From Notolepis coatsorum (Eukaryota; Chordata; Actinopteri; Aulopiformes; Paralepididae): 64,000 nt of DNA. Each line of letters begins with the position of its first letter. Position 1 is the first letter of the stretch. Of this stretch, positions 54,155 to 62,695 are shown one piece after another. The translations under genes were made by a program, and so were the position numbers. The notes beneath the pieces were generated by a model that worked only from the letters and a program-made list of their open reading frames with translations, was not told the origin of the DNA and ran no database searches. The stretch spans positions 11,909,588 through 11,973,587 of the forward strand of contig OZ020591.1 of assembly GCA_963971535.1 (NCBI GenBank). The letters are read 5' to 3'.

Positions 54155-54735
54155 ATGTTATTTACATTTACATTTACATTTAGTCATTTAGCTGAAAAAC
54201 GCTTTTATCCAAAGCGACTTACAAGTTCTGTACGACAAGTCATCAGGAAGGGCACAACTCTATCAGCTGAGTAACAATGTTCATCAAAGTGTTGAGTGCT
54301 ACAGTGTAGGTTAGTTTATTAGGACAAGTGCATGACAGTAAGGTTAGTTAGGGTTAGATAAAAAAAAATACAAAAAATCAGATCAAGTGAGTCTTTAGTC
54401 GACGGCGAAAGATTGGACGTGATTCGGCTGCTGTCCTAACTGGGATGGGTAGTTCATTCCACCATTGTGGGGCAAGGACTGAGAATAGGCGACTTCTCTT
54501 TGATGACCCTCCCGGAGCTTGGATAGGAGTAGATCTGAGGCGGCCAGAAGATGCAGAGCGTAGGGGTCTTGAGGGTGTGTAGTTAGAGACCATTGACCGG
54601 AGGTAGGCGGGAGCGGTTCCCTTTGCCGCACGGTATGCCAGGTCGAGGGCCTTGAAGCGGATTCGTGCAGCAATGGGGAGCCAGTGCAGGTCCCTGTTCT
54701 GACAGGCACACCGCTCACACCAGCTACCCAATGTG
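54155..54735 (-). pseudogene. L2/CR1-group LINE RT C-terminus and 3' UTR
   Basis: The minus strand from about 54705 encodes NRDLHWLPIAARIRFKALDL, then YLRSMVSNYTPSRPLRSASS and LFSVLAPQWWNELPIPVRTA, ending RRRLKTHLI and a stop at 54378. These are the conserved post-RT blocks of L2/CR1 LINEs (LHWLPI, RxLRS, APxLWNxLP). A 3' UTR follows, with TCCAAAGCGACTTACAAG near 54208 (reverse strand of the conserved fish L2/SINE tail), and (TTTACA)n at 54158-54178 as tail. The RT catalytic part is absent. Its 3' UTR supplies the segment that expanded at 1-681. Confidence 0.88.
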
Positions 54736-54965
54736 CGTGTATCCTGTTTATCAAGCAGATATGTATTTTGTTTGGGGTTGCAGAATTTCAGGAATATCCT
54801 AACCTTCCATGGGAATTAACGGGAATAATTGGGAATTAACAGGACATATCTGATATTAATCTGATGCCAATCTTCTCTGACTCTGGGGGAGATGGCAAAT
54901 ACAGTAAGTGATTTCCCAAGATTTCCCAAAATGTCGGAGTGTCTCTTTAACTAAAAAGCTAACGT
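54736..54965. other. unassigned intron 2 sequence
   Basis: GGGAATTAACGGGAATAATT and a second GGGAATTAACAGG form a small direct repeat. No gene. Confidence 0.45.
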
Positions 54966-54967
54966 TA

Positions 54968-55005
<38 letters not shown>

Positions 55006-55013
55006 GCACACGC

Positions 55014-55047
<34 letters not shown>
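54966..55047. repeat. (CA)n microsatellite
   Basis: CA units with a central CACACGCACACGCACACG block. Confidence 0.95.
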
Positions 55048-55257
55048 CAGTTAGCAGGTTTGATAAGCCACCTGGCTGACACAATAACATTGTCAAGGAA
55101 ACAGAGAAACGGCACGCTAGGCATGGCGGCATTGTGATACTTATCGTTAAAGATGTAGTTGTTTTGGAAACGGAAAAGAAAAATAGCCTAGATATATTTA
55201 TCTGTAGGAGAACATTTAGGCCTCGTTAAAATGCTTTACAAGCTGGCGGCAGCGGAA
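55048..55257. other. unassigned sequence
   Basis: No feature recognised. Confidence 0.4.
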
Positions 55258-55762
55258 TAACCAGAGGGAGAGAGGGAGAGAGAGAGGGAGGGAGAGGGAG
55301 GGAGAGGGAGGGAGGGAGGGAGGGAGAGAGAGGGAGAGGGAGGGAGGGAGAGAGAGGGAGAGGGAGGGAGAGGGAGGGAGAGGGAGGGAGAGAGAGGGAG
55401 AGGGAGAGAGGGAGGGAGAGAGAGAGAGAGATAGAGGGAGGGAGAGAGGGAGGGAGAGAGAGAGGGAGAGGGAGGGAGGGAGGGAGAGAGGGAGAGAGGG
55501 AGAGAGGGAGGGGGAGGGAGAGAGAGGGAGGGAGAGAGAGGGAGAGAGAGGGAGAGAAAGAGGGAGAGAGAGAGGGAGAGGGAGAGGGAGAGGGGGAGGG
55601 AGGGAGAGAGGGAGAGGGAGGGAGGGAGGGAGAGAGGGAGAGAGAGGGAGAGAGGGAGGGGGAGGGAGAGAGAGGGAGGGAGAGAGAGGGAGAGAAAGAG
55701 GGAGAGAAAGAGAGAGAGGGAGAGGGAGAGGGGGAGGGGGGGAGGGAGAGAGAGAGAGATCA
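55258..55762. repeat. (GGGA/GA)n purine tract, about 500 bp
   Basis: Irregular GGGAGA, GGGAGG and GA units; no single dominant period. The minus strand reads as SLPLSPS frames, which are artefacts. Confidence 0.95.
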
Positions 55763-55987
55763 AAGGCTCCCGCCCGCTGGCCGACACGCAGGCCTGTCAA
55801 TCACACACAGGATCGGCCGAGGTGTAGCTGTCATCTCTCCTTCCCTTTTTTAAATAGCCGTCCCGTCGCTCACCTGTTAACGGCTGCTCTCTGTACTCCG
55901 TGTTCCCTCCAGCCTTGAAACTTGTGTTTCTCTTGTTGTTGTTGTTGTGTTCTGTAGTTCCTTGGGGGTGGGGGGGGGTAATGACGT
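55763..55987. other. unassigned sequence with (GTT)n
   Basis: TTGTTGTTGTTGTTG at 55933-55947 and a G run at 55969-55977. Confidence 0.45.
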
Positions 55988-55991
55988 TTAA

Positions 55992-56185
55992 CCCTTTCAC
56001 TGCCACACGACAGAAGGTTTACCCTTTACTATCACACAACCGACGGCGATGCTCCATCATTAGCATCCGCGGAGCTAATGATGCTAATGATGGAGCATCG
56101 CCGTCGGTTGTGTGATAGTAAAGGGCTAACCTTCTGTATTGTCACAGTGAAAGGGTTAACCGGCTGTCGTGTGGCAGTGAAAGGG
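55992..56185. mobile_element. TTAA-flanked palindromic MITE, complete hairpin
   Basis: TTAA at 55988-55991 and 56186-56189. Outer arms are CCCTTTCACTGCCACACGAC and GTCGTGTGGCAGTGAAAGGG. The inner arms (from ACCCTTTACTATCACACAAC to TCATTAGCATC, and the complement ending near 56127) pair without mismatch over about 46 bp around a loop of some 12 bp. 194 bp, non-coding. Confidence 0.9.
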
Positions 56186-56189
56186 TTAA

Positions 56190-56639
56190 CATAATCTTCT
56201 AGCCTATTAGGAATTGAGCTACATCTAAACTGTTCACATGTTTGTGATGACATGTTTCCATGTTCACATGTTTCCCTAAAAGAGACCAACATTTACCAGA
56301 CAGTGGTAGCTCCTGATGACTAGGGGTGTAACGGTACACAAAGACCACGGTTCGGTACGTACTGTACTAGTGTTGTCACAATACTGGAATTTCGAACTTC
56401 GATACGATACCTTGAAAAGTATCGATATTCGATACCATTTTCGATACCACGGGGAAAAAGGTTCAATCTGAAAATATAATTTTTTTCTTTTTTTAATAAA
56501 TTTAGCTTTTGTTGCTTTTGAAATGCTTATATTTATACTCCCAACAGGGAACAACCGTTTATTTCTACATACATCCGTTCCTGTGCAATCCCAGGCTAAA
56601 GAGTTTCCCAAAAATCCCTGCAAATTTTCTAGGAAGGGA
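56190..56639. mobile_element. left ends of two hAT-like elements
   Basis: TAGGGGTGTAACGGTACAC at about 56323 and TAGTGTTGTCACAATACTGG at about 56369 each look like hAT left termini. CGATACGATACC/GATATTCGATACC palindromic words follow the second. No right ends or target duplications were found, so these are fragments. Confidence 0.45.
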
Positions 56640-57349
56640 GATATCGCGTCTTTTTCCCCTCCTCCTGTTCACCATCTATCTCCTTCCCCTGGGCACAATC
56701 CTCCGTCACCATGGGGTCCACTTCCACTGCTATGCAGACGACACACAGGTCTACATCTCCTCCACACCCTCCACTGCCCTTCCCCCACCTCCCTCACCAC
56801 CTGCCCTGAGGACATCAGGAGCTGGATGAGCAGAAACTTCCTGAAGTTAAATGGCAGCAAAACTGAGGCCCTACTCATCGGCTCCAAATCCACCCTCACC
56901 AAATCACACAACACCCCAGTTCCCAACATCACCGTCGACGGCTTCCCTGTACCCTTCTCCCCCCAAGTTAAAAGCCTCGGTGTCATTCAGGACGGCTCCC
57001 TCTCCTTTGCACCACACATCAAAAACACCACCCGGTCTGCCTTCTTTCACCTCCGTAATATCTCTAGACTCCGCCCCCATCTCTGTCCCAATCAACAATC
57101 CCCCCCACCCAACCACCTCCAATGTACAGTTACCACCCCATCCCACCCCCCCCCCCCCACCCCCACCTACCCCCCCCCCCCCCCCCACCACACCTACCCA
57201 ACCTCCTCCAATGTACAGTTTCTTCCCCCTCAAATGTATATACTCTCTTTTTAGACTATTTTTTGTACTCATAAACAGTACTGTATATTTGTAGATCTGG
57301 TATGTCATAAATGTCTAGATGCAACAGTACTGTCTACCTGTATGTCACA
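56640..57349 (+). pseudogene. L2/CR1-group LINE RT fragment and 3' UTR
   Basis: The + strand encodes [20 protein letters not shown] then [12 protein letters not shown], which contains the RT active-site YADD. A frameshift near 56790 is followed by [27 protein letters not shown] and SAFFHLRNISRLRP. After RLRPHLCPNQQ (57093) the rest of the protein is deleted and the sequence goes straight into poly-C and the (TCAA)n-type 3' UTR (CCTCCAATGTACAGTTTC, CTGGTATGTCATAAATGT). This ties the 3' ends seen at 3505, 5405, 7171, 20680 and 38541 to an L2-like RT. The element at 57354 follows directly. Confidence 0.85.
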
Positions 57350-57353
57350 TTAA

Positions 57354-57576
57354 CCCTTTCACTGCCACACGACAGAAGGTTAACCCTTTACTATCACACA
57401 ACCGACGTGTGCTCCATCAAAGTATTTCTATTCTATTAGCATCATTTAGCTCCGCATCCGCGGAGCTAATGATGCTAATGATGGAGCATCGCCGTCGGTT
57501 GTGTGATAGTAAAGGGTTAACCTTCTGTATTGTCACAGTGAAAGGGTTAACCGGCTGTCGTGTGGCAGTGAAAAGG
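57354..57576. mobile_element. TTAA-flanked palindromic MITE, rearranged left arm
   Basis: TTAA at 57350-57353 and 57577-57580. The right arm is intact and like the copy at 55992. The left arm holds an extra piece (AAGTATTTCTATTCTATTAG) and a small GCTCCGCATCCGCGGAGC hairpin. It lies at the end of the LINE 3' UTR fragment. Confidence 0.88.
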
Positions 57577-57580
57577 TTAA

Positions 57581-58340
57581 GTAGCCACAGATATTCTCTA
57601 ACGTCTGGCTTTAGCAGCCAGAGTTCTGCCGCCGCTCACTCTTTTCATGTCGTGTGGAGAAAATTACGCAGAAATAGCCACTGGAAAAAAATCTAGCAGC
57701 AGTTGTCTGGTTTCTCCTTTTCATTTCCTCCTTGCCGTCTCTCACTTCTCTGCTACACTCACTTCTCTGCTACACTAACTCAAGGTCCAAATAAAGACCT
57801 GCGCTCCGACATCACTTTGAACACACTGACGCACAATGGATGTGTATTTGGAGACTTTCTTTCCCCTCAGAGCTGTCCAATAGAGGGCTGGATGCAGCTG
57901 TGTATATACCCCACACCATGACAGAGCCGTCAGGACTGCTTTCAGACCACTACTGTGATATCACTTATTAAAAACATCAACATTTCACATATCTTCCTTG
58001 TTGTTGTTGTTCAGGTGGATAATAGTGGAAATGGAGAACCCAGCATTTGGCAAAATTAATCATTGTCCTAAAGCTGTTCTCAGTTCATGAATGCGTTCTC
58101 AACATAGCACTTCTCATTCTCCTTAGTCTCAGACACTGAGAACTTGTTGTTGTTTTGGGGTTTCATAAACTTGTTGTTGTTTTGGGGTTTCATAAACTGA
58201 GAGTCTGTGATTGTTTGTTGGGTTGCTTGCTACCAACCTGCAAGGACAACTTACTTCAACACTATAACTGATCATAACGTATTCCTATATTGGGGAATAA
58301 ATCGGTATCAGAGAAGTGAATTTCCAGTTTTATTTGTGAA
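57581..58340. other. unassigned intron 2 sequence
   Basis: A 27-bp direct duplication at about 58147-58198 (TTGTTTTGGGGTTTCATAAAC-type words). TTCTCTGCTACACT is repeated at 57747-57777. No gene. Confidence 0.45.
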
Positions 58341-58498
58341 ATCATAAGTGATCGACCGATATGAGTTTTTCAATGGCCGATACCGATATTTAGAGAGCAG
58401 GGTGGTCGATGGCCCATATAATACTGATATAATGATTTTCTTTTAGTATTGATTAAAATACAACAATTTAATAATAACAAATGAGTCCAAAATCGCTG
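58341..58498. mobile_element. hAT-like left end fragment
   Basis: AGTGATCGACCGATATGAG at about 58347 with CCGATACCGATATTTAGAG resembles a hAT terminus; no right end found. Confidence 0.4.
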
Positions 58499-58752
58499 AA
58501 CTAGTTTACTAATGTCATCTTATAAGCTAATTTACTAATGTTAGCTATATAAGCTAGTTTACTAATGTTAGCTATATAAGCTAGTTTACTAATGTTAGCT
58601 TTATAAGCTAGTTTACTAATGTTAGCTATATAAGCTAGTTTACTAATGTTAGCTTTATAAGCTAGTTGACTAGTGTTAGCTATATAAGCTAGTAATGTAA
58701 TGTTAGCTTTATAAGCTAGTTTACTAATGTTAGCTTTATAAGCTAGCTAGCT
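58499..58752. repeat. 27-bp tandem repeat, about 9 units
   Basis: AGCTAGTTTACTAATGTTAG plus CTATATA or CTTTATA, with a few diverged units (GTTGACTAGTG, GTAATGTAATG). Confidence 0.92.
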
Positions 58753-59014
58753 TAGCTGGTTGATGACAGCTAGGTCTTCACTTCCTGACAAAATATTGCT
58801 AACCTTTGGATGTAAAATATCACAGTATTTTTTCCCCCTTCAAAATATCAGTATATCAATATAAATTTGGAGCCCTATATGGTCCCTTTCCAGGTAAGCT
58901 AGCTTTGTTCGACCATTAATTGAGACTCTTTCAAGACACCACAGATATTCCTGTGTCCCTGCTGTTTGTCTCCTGTATCGTTCTGTTATCCTGGTGACAT
59001 TCCTGAGAATAGCT
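58753..59014. other. unassigned intron 2 sequence
   Basis: No feature recognised. Confidence 0.4.
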
Positions 59015-59410
59015 GATACCGGCTGATACCAGAACACCATCACAAAGACTGATACCGGCTGATACCAGAACACCATCACAAAGACTGATACCGGCTGATA
59101 CCAGAACACCATCACAAAGACTGATACCGGCTGATACCAGAACACCATCACAAAGACTGATACCGGCTGATACCAGAACACCATCACAAAAACTGATACC
59201 GGCTGATACCAGAACACCATCACAAAGACTGATACAGGCTGATACCAGAACACCATCACAAAGACTGATACAGGCTGATACCAGAACACCATCACAAAGA
59301 CTGATACAGGCTGATACCAGAACACCATCACAAAGACTGATACAGGCTGATACCAGAACACCATCACAAAGACTGATACCGGCTGATACCAGAACACCAT
59401 CACAAAGACT
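59015..59410. repeat. 36-bp tandem repeat, exactly 11 units
   Basis: GATACCGGCTGATACCAGAA then CACCATCACAAAGACT, with GATACAGG in units 7-10. It ends 86 bp before exon 3. The antisense frame of 228 codons ([12 protein letters not shown] repeated) is an artefact of the 12-codon unit. Confidence 0.96.
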
Positions 59411-59496
59411 GAGTGCTGCGACTTTGAAAAACGGTCTTTTCCAATATACTGTACTGATGTCATTTTTGCTGTGTGTCTGTATGTGTGTGTGTTTAG

Positions 59497-59590
59497 AGTT
59501 TGCCTATGGAGGACACCCGTACCCATTCTCAGGGATCTTTGAGATTACACCAGGCGACGCCACGGAACTCGGGGAGACCTTTAAATTCAA
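59497..59590 (+). CDS. desi2: desi2 coding exon 3
   Basis: After TTTAG it completes the split Glu codon and encodes [20 protein letters not shown] followed by [10 protein letters not shown] and the first two bases of Lys, with donor GTGAGT at 59591 (phase 2). [17 protein letters not shown] is the strongly conserved PPPDE core just after the catalytic His. An alternative acceptor AG lies 2 bp downstream but would break the frame. The next exon, with the catalytic Cys region, is not found before 64000. Length, phase and conservation all fit a functional gene. Confidence 0.95.
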
Positions 59591-59798
59591 GTGAGTATCC
59601 GACTCGTTTCAGATCCTTGTGTTGAATTAATCGTTTGTTCCATTGTCCAACGTGGCAGCGAAATAGTCAATCATCCTGTCAATCGGACAATAAAGTTGGT
59701 TAGCTAGTCCATGATCAAGCCATTCGTTTGGTTGAGGCCCTCAGTCAGTCAATGACTTCAGCTTGGAAGTTATTCAGTCAGTCAGTCAATGACTTCAG
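59591..59798. other. start of intron 3
   Basis: Contains a duplicated CAGTCAGTCAATGACTTCAG (about 59743 and 59779). Confidence 0.6.
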
Positions 59799-59953
59799 AG
59801 GGAGGGAGAGAGAGAGGGGGAGAGGGAGAGAGAGGGGGAGAGGGAGAGGGGGAGAGGGAGAGAGGGAGAGAGAGAGAGGGAGAGAGAGAGAGGGGGAGAG
59901 AGAGGGGGAGAGAGAGGGGGAGAGAGAGGGGGAGAGAGAGAGAGCGAGAGAGA
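59799..59953. repeat. GA/GGGGGA purine tract
   Basis: Irregular GA and GGGGGAGA units. Confidence 0.95.
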
Positions 59954-61160
59954 CCGGCCTGCTGAGCAGAGTGACGGGGAACAGAAAGACCTCCTCTCAT
60001 GCGCTCTATGAAGGACTGCGCCAGCGCCTACTGTAGCACGTCTCCCCATGTTCATGTTGTTGGCAAAACAAAAAAAAAGCTCAGAGCGTTTTCCTGAGTC
60101 TTGCGACTGCCGCGGCTCCGCCACTTCCTCGATGTTGATTAGTCGGTCGAAAAGAGTTACCTTGATGAGCGCGCTCCTCTCCAAAAGTTGAACTAGTTTC
60201 AACTTTATGTCCCAAACGCTGCCGCCGAGGCGAGGCGCTGGGAAAAGGAGCGCGCCTGTCGTGCCTGTAGCATAGAAATGAATGACAGAAAGGAGCTGAC
60301 GACTCATAAAACGTCCCCGGTCGACACAGGCCATAGGCTATAGGTATGAGTATTACAGAACCACACATAGTCCACACCACACAGGTGTCTAAATACACAT
60401 GCTCAGATGAACCCCTCTGATCCAACACTAAAATGCACACACAACAGTCCTATTTACACATAAACACACGGATGAACCAATACCGAACAACAAGTCCACG
60501 ACCAAACACATAGAGTAACATTATTATAGTAGGCAAAAAAATGCAACATTATCGCCACCCACCTGATGGTGAAGATCTGCCCAATTCTCAAAATCTGCAT
60601 GTGACAGAAGTCCCGGAGCAGGCTGCTTCGCCTTCTTTGTAAAATCAAAATTGGTTAGGAGGCTTACTTCTTTGATATTCCGTTTAACTTTCGACATTAT
60701 CCTGGATACCTGTATTTATTTATTTTAAACGGCGGGTGAAGTTTGATTTGTGCCTGCAGACTGCAGTGCAGCGCCGCCACGCTCCGAATGGTAAACGCAA
60801 GAATATCATGCATGTTGCATGCATATTACGAGTAGGGTATATCTGCAGTGCCGCAACCCCATAGATGTATGCTATTGTCTATTACGGTGAATTAGTGCGC
60901 AAATCATTAATCATACATCAAAATAGCCTAATTTTATTATTATACACGATGACGACGATACAGAAAATTACAGAAAAATTAGAAATGTATGGCAAAAATA
61001 GCATTTATTGTCAGTATTTTAGAGACCCCCCAAAAATTCACAAATCATGTTTTCAGGGGAGCTGATGTCTGATCTAGGGGAGCTATAGCGGACCCAGCTC
61101 CCCCATGGTTCGCACCCTGCCAACAGTCAACCTAGTAAATGCTCATTCTGTGTGTTTGTG
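59954..61160. other. unassigned intron 3 sequence, probable decayed DNA transposons
   Basis: GTAGCATAGAAATGAATGACAG near 60266 and the GC-rich flank recall fish MITEs, and CATGGTTCGCACCCTG near 61104 looks like a hAT right end; no partner ends were found. TAGGGTATATCTGCAGTGCC at 60834 is also in the hAT-like element at 21483. No gene. Confidence 0.4.
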
Positions 61161-61162
61161 TC

Positions 61163-61220
<58 letters not shown>

Positions 61221-61293
61221 ATCCAACAGAGCTCCTGTGCTGCTGTGTATTACTTCTGCTCTAGTTGATCTGCCCTGTGGCTCTGCCACACAC

Positions 61294-61345
<52 letters not shown>
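61161..61345. repeat. (GT)n and (CA)n microsatellites facing each other
   Basis: (GT)n at 61166-61218 and (CA)n at 61288-61345, separated by about 70 bp. They are complementary, so a large hairpin is possible. Confidence 0.92.
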
Positions 61346-61353
<8 letters not shown>

Positions 61354-61906
61354 AAGCAAACCACTGGACCCTGAATAAGGATGGTCCAAGAGTATCACAT
61401 CATTCCACACAGTACGTTTTTTCTGTGCGAATTTAGATTTTTGAGGCTGTGGTTCGATTTCGATTTTCGATTCTTTATGCGTTAGAAATTATAAGATAAG
61501 ATATTCCTTTATTGATCTGGATATTATACATTATATATACTACACAGTTTGGTTTGACTCAGTAAATAAAAAAAGATTTAGCCTTAAACGTTCTGCTAAT
61601 AGCAGCAGCCGTATCAGCAGTTAAACTGAGAGGGAGCAGATGAGAGACGCAGAGAACGGGTGGAGAGTCGTCGAGACAGTTTCACATTTCCATGCACTGT
61701 ATTTGTATTTTTTCTCTCTTTCAAATGTGTATCAAACATATATGTGATATATTTATTTTGGCCTCTGATGGTGTGCATGGTGTAGCTTACCAACCTTGGG
61801 AAGTGAATGTTATATTAAATTATTGTTTTTGGTGTTTGGGATGGGTCGTCGACTTGTCGGACATGACACGAAAATTAAATTCACTCATTAATTCACACTG
61901 CATAGT
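61346..61906. other. intron 3 sequence with a Rex1-type tail
   Basis: AAGATAAGATATTCCTTTAT then TGATC at 61494-61518 is a reverse LINE 3' terminus like 29222. The remainder is unassigned. Confidence 0.45.
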
Positions 61907-62056
61907 AAGTAAGTAAGTAAGTAAGTAAGTATTTATAAAGCACCTTTCATACATGTCATGTAGCTCAAAGTGCTGTACACAAATATAGGCATATATAACG
62001 ATAAAAGCAATAAAGTCACAGTGATCAGTTAAGATCAATGTTTAAAAAATAAATAA

Positions 62057-62143
<87 letters not shown>

Positions 62144-62150
62144 GTAAAAA
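61907..62150 (-). mobile_element. LINE 3' terminus, (TAAG)n tail, with (AAT)n
   Basis: (TAAG)n at 61907-61929 then TATTTATAAAGCACCTTTCA and GCTCAAAGTGCTGTACACAA is the reverse strand of a common fish LINE tail. (AAT)n of about 28 units at 62059-62143. Its orientation agrees with the RT ORF at 62696, so it could be the 3' end of that LINE. Confidence 0.65.
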
Positions 62151-62326
62151 TGAAAATAACGTAAAAATGAAAACAGTCATTTGCTTACCAGTTTGGGAGA
62201 ACAGGTCCGCACAAACATGTCCGCTCAGTAGCAACCGGAAGTGCACTAAACCAATGCACTTGTACGGTAGGTAGCAATGTTTAGCTCTTATAACGCTAGT
62301 GTAGTTACGTTTTTATCAGTGGTCAG

Positions 62327-62650
62327 AGTTGGGTCCACAGGACTTTTCCAAGTCCCATGGATCCATCAGTGGCCGTGTATTGTGTGCGTATGTACCCGTT
62401 CCCTCATGTGGTCAGTGGCCAGAGTTGGGTCCACAGGACTTATCCAAGCCCCATGGACCCATCAGTGGCCGCGTATTGTGTGCGTATGTACCCGTTCCCT
62501 CATCTAAAGAGTTGGGTCCACAAGACTTTTCCAAGCCTTACGGATCCATCAGTGGTCGTGTATTGTGTGCGTATGTACCCGTTCCTTCATCTAAAAAGTT
62601 GGGTCCACAAGGCTTATCCTAGCCTCATGGATCCATCAGGTTTTTCCAAG
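62327..62650. repeat. tandem repeat of about 87 bp, 3.5 units
   Basis: Each unit opens GAGTTGGGTCCACAGGACTT or a close variant and ends GTATGTACCCGTTCCCTCAT. The first unit is longer (GTGGTCAGTGGCCA added). It lies just downstream of the LINE stop codon on the minus strand and so may be part of its 3' UTR. Confidence 0.9.
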
Positions 62651-62695
62651 CCATAACTATTTGTAAGCTAGACTGTATAGGTATGTTTTTAATTT

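Noticed and set aside
54335-54358. Telomere-like GGTTAGTTAGGGTTAG
   Set aside because: Only two imperfect units inside a LINE 3' UTR; not an interstitial telomere array.
58840-59526. 228-codon frame that looks like repeated membrane segments ([10 protein letters not shown])
   Set aside because: It is the antisense reading of the exact 11-unit 36-bp repeat and overlaps the desi2 exon 3 acceptor.
61692-61916. Additional desi2 exon in intron 3
   Set aside because: None of the frames between 59591 and 64000 shows the expected continuation after ETFKFK or a Cys-containing PPPDE block; the next exon is outside the window.
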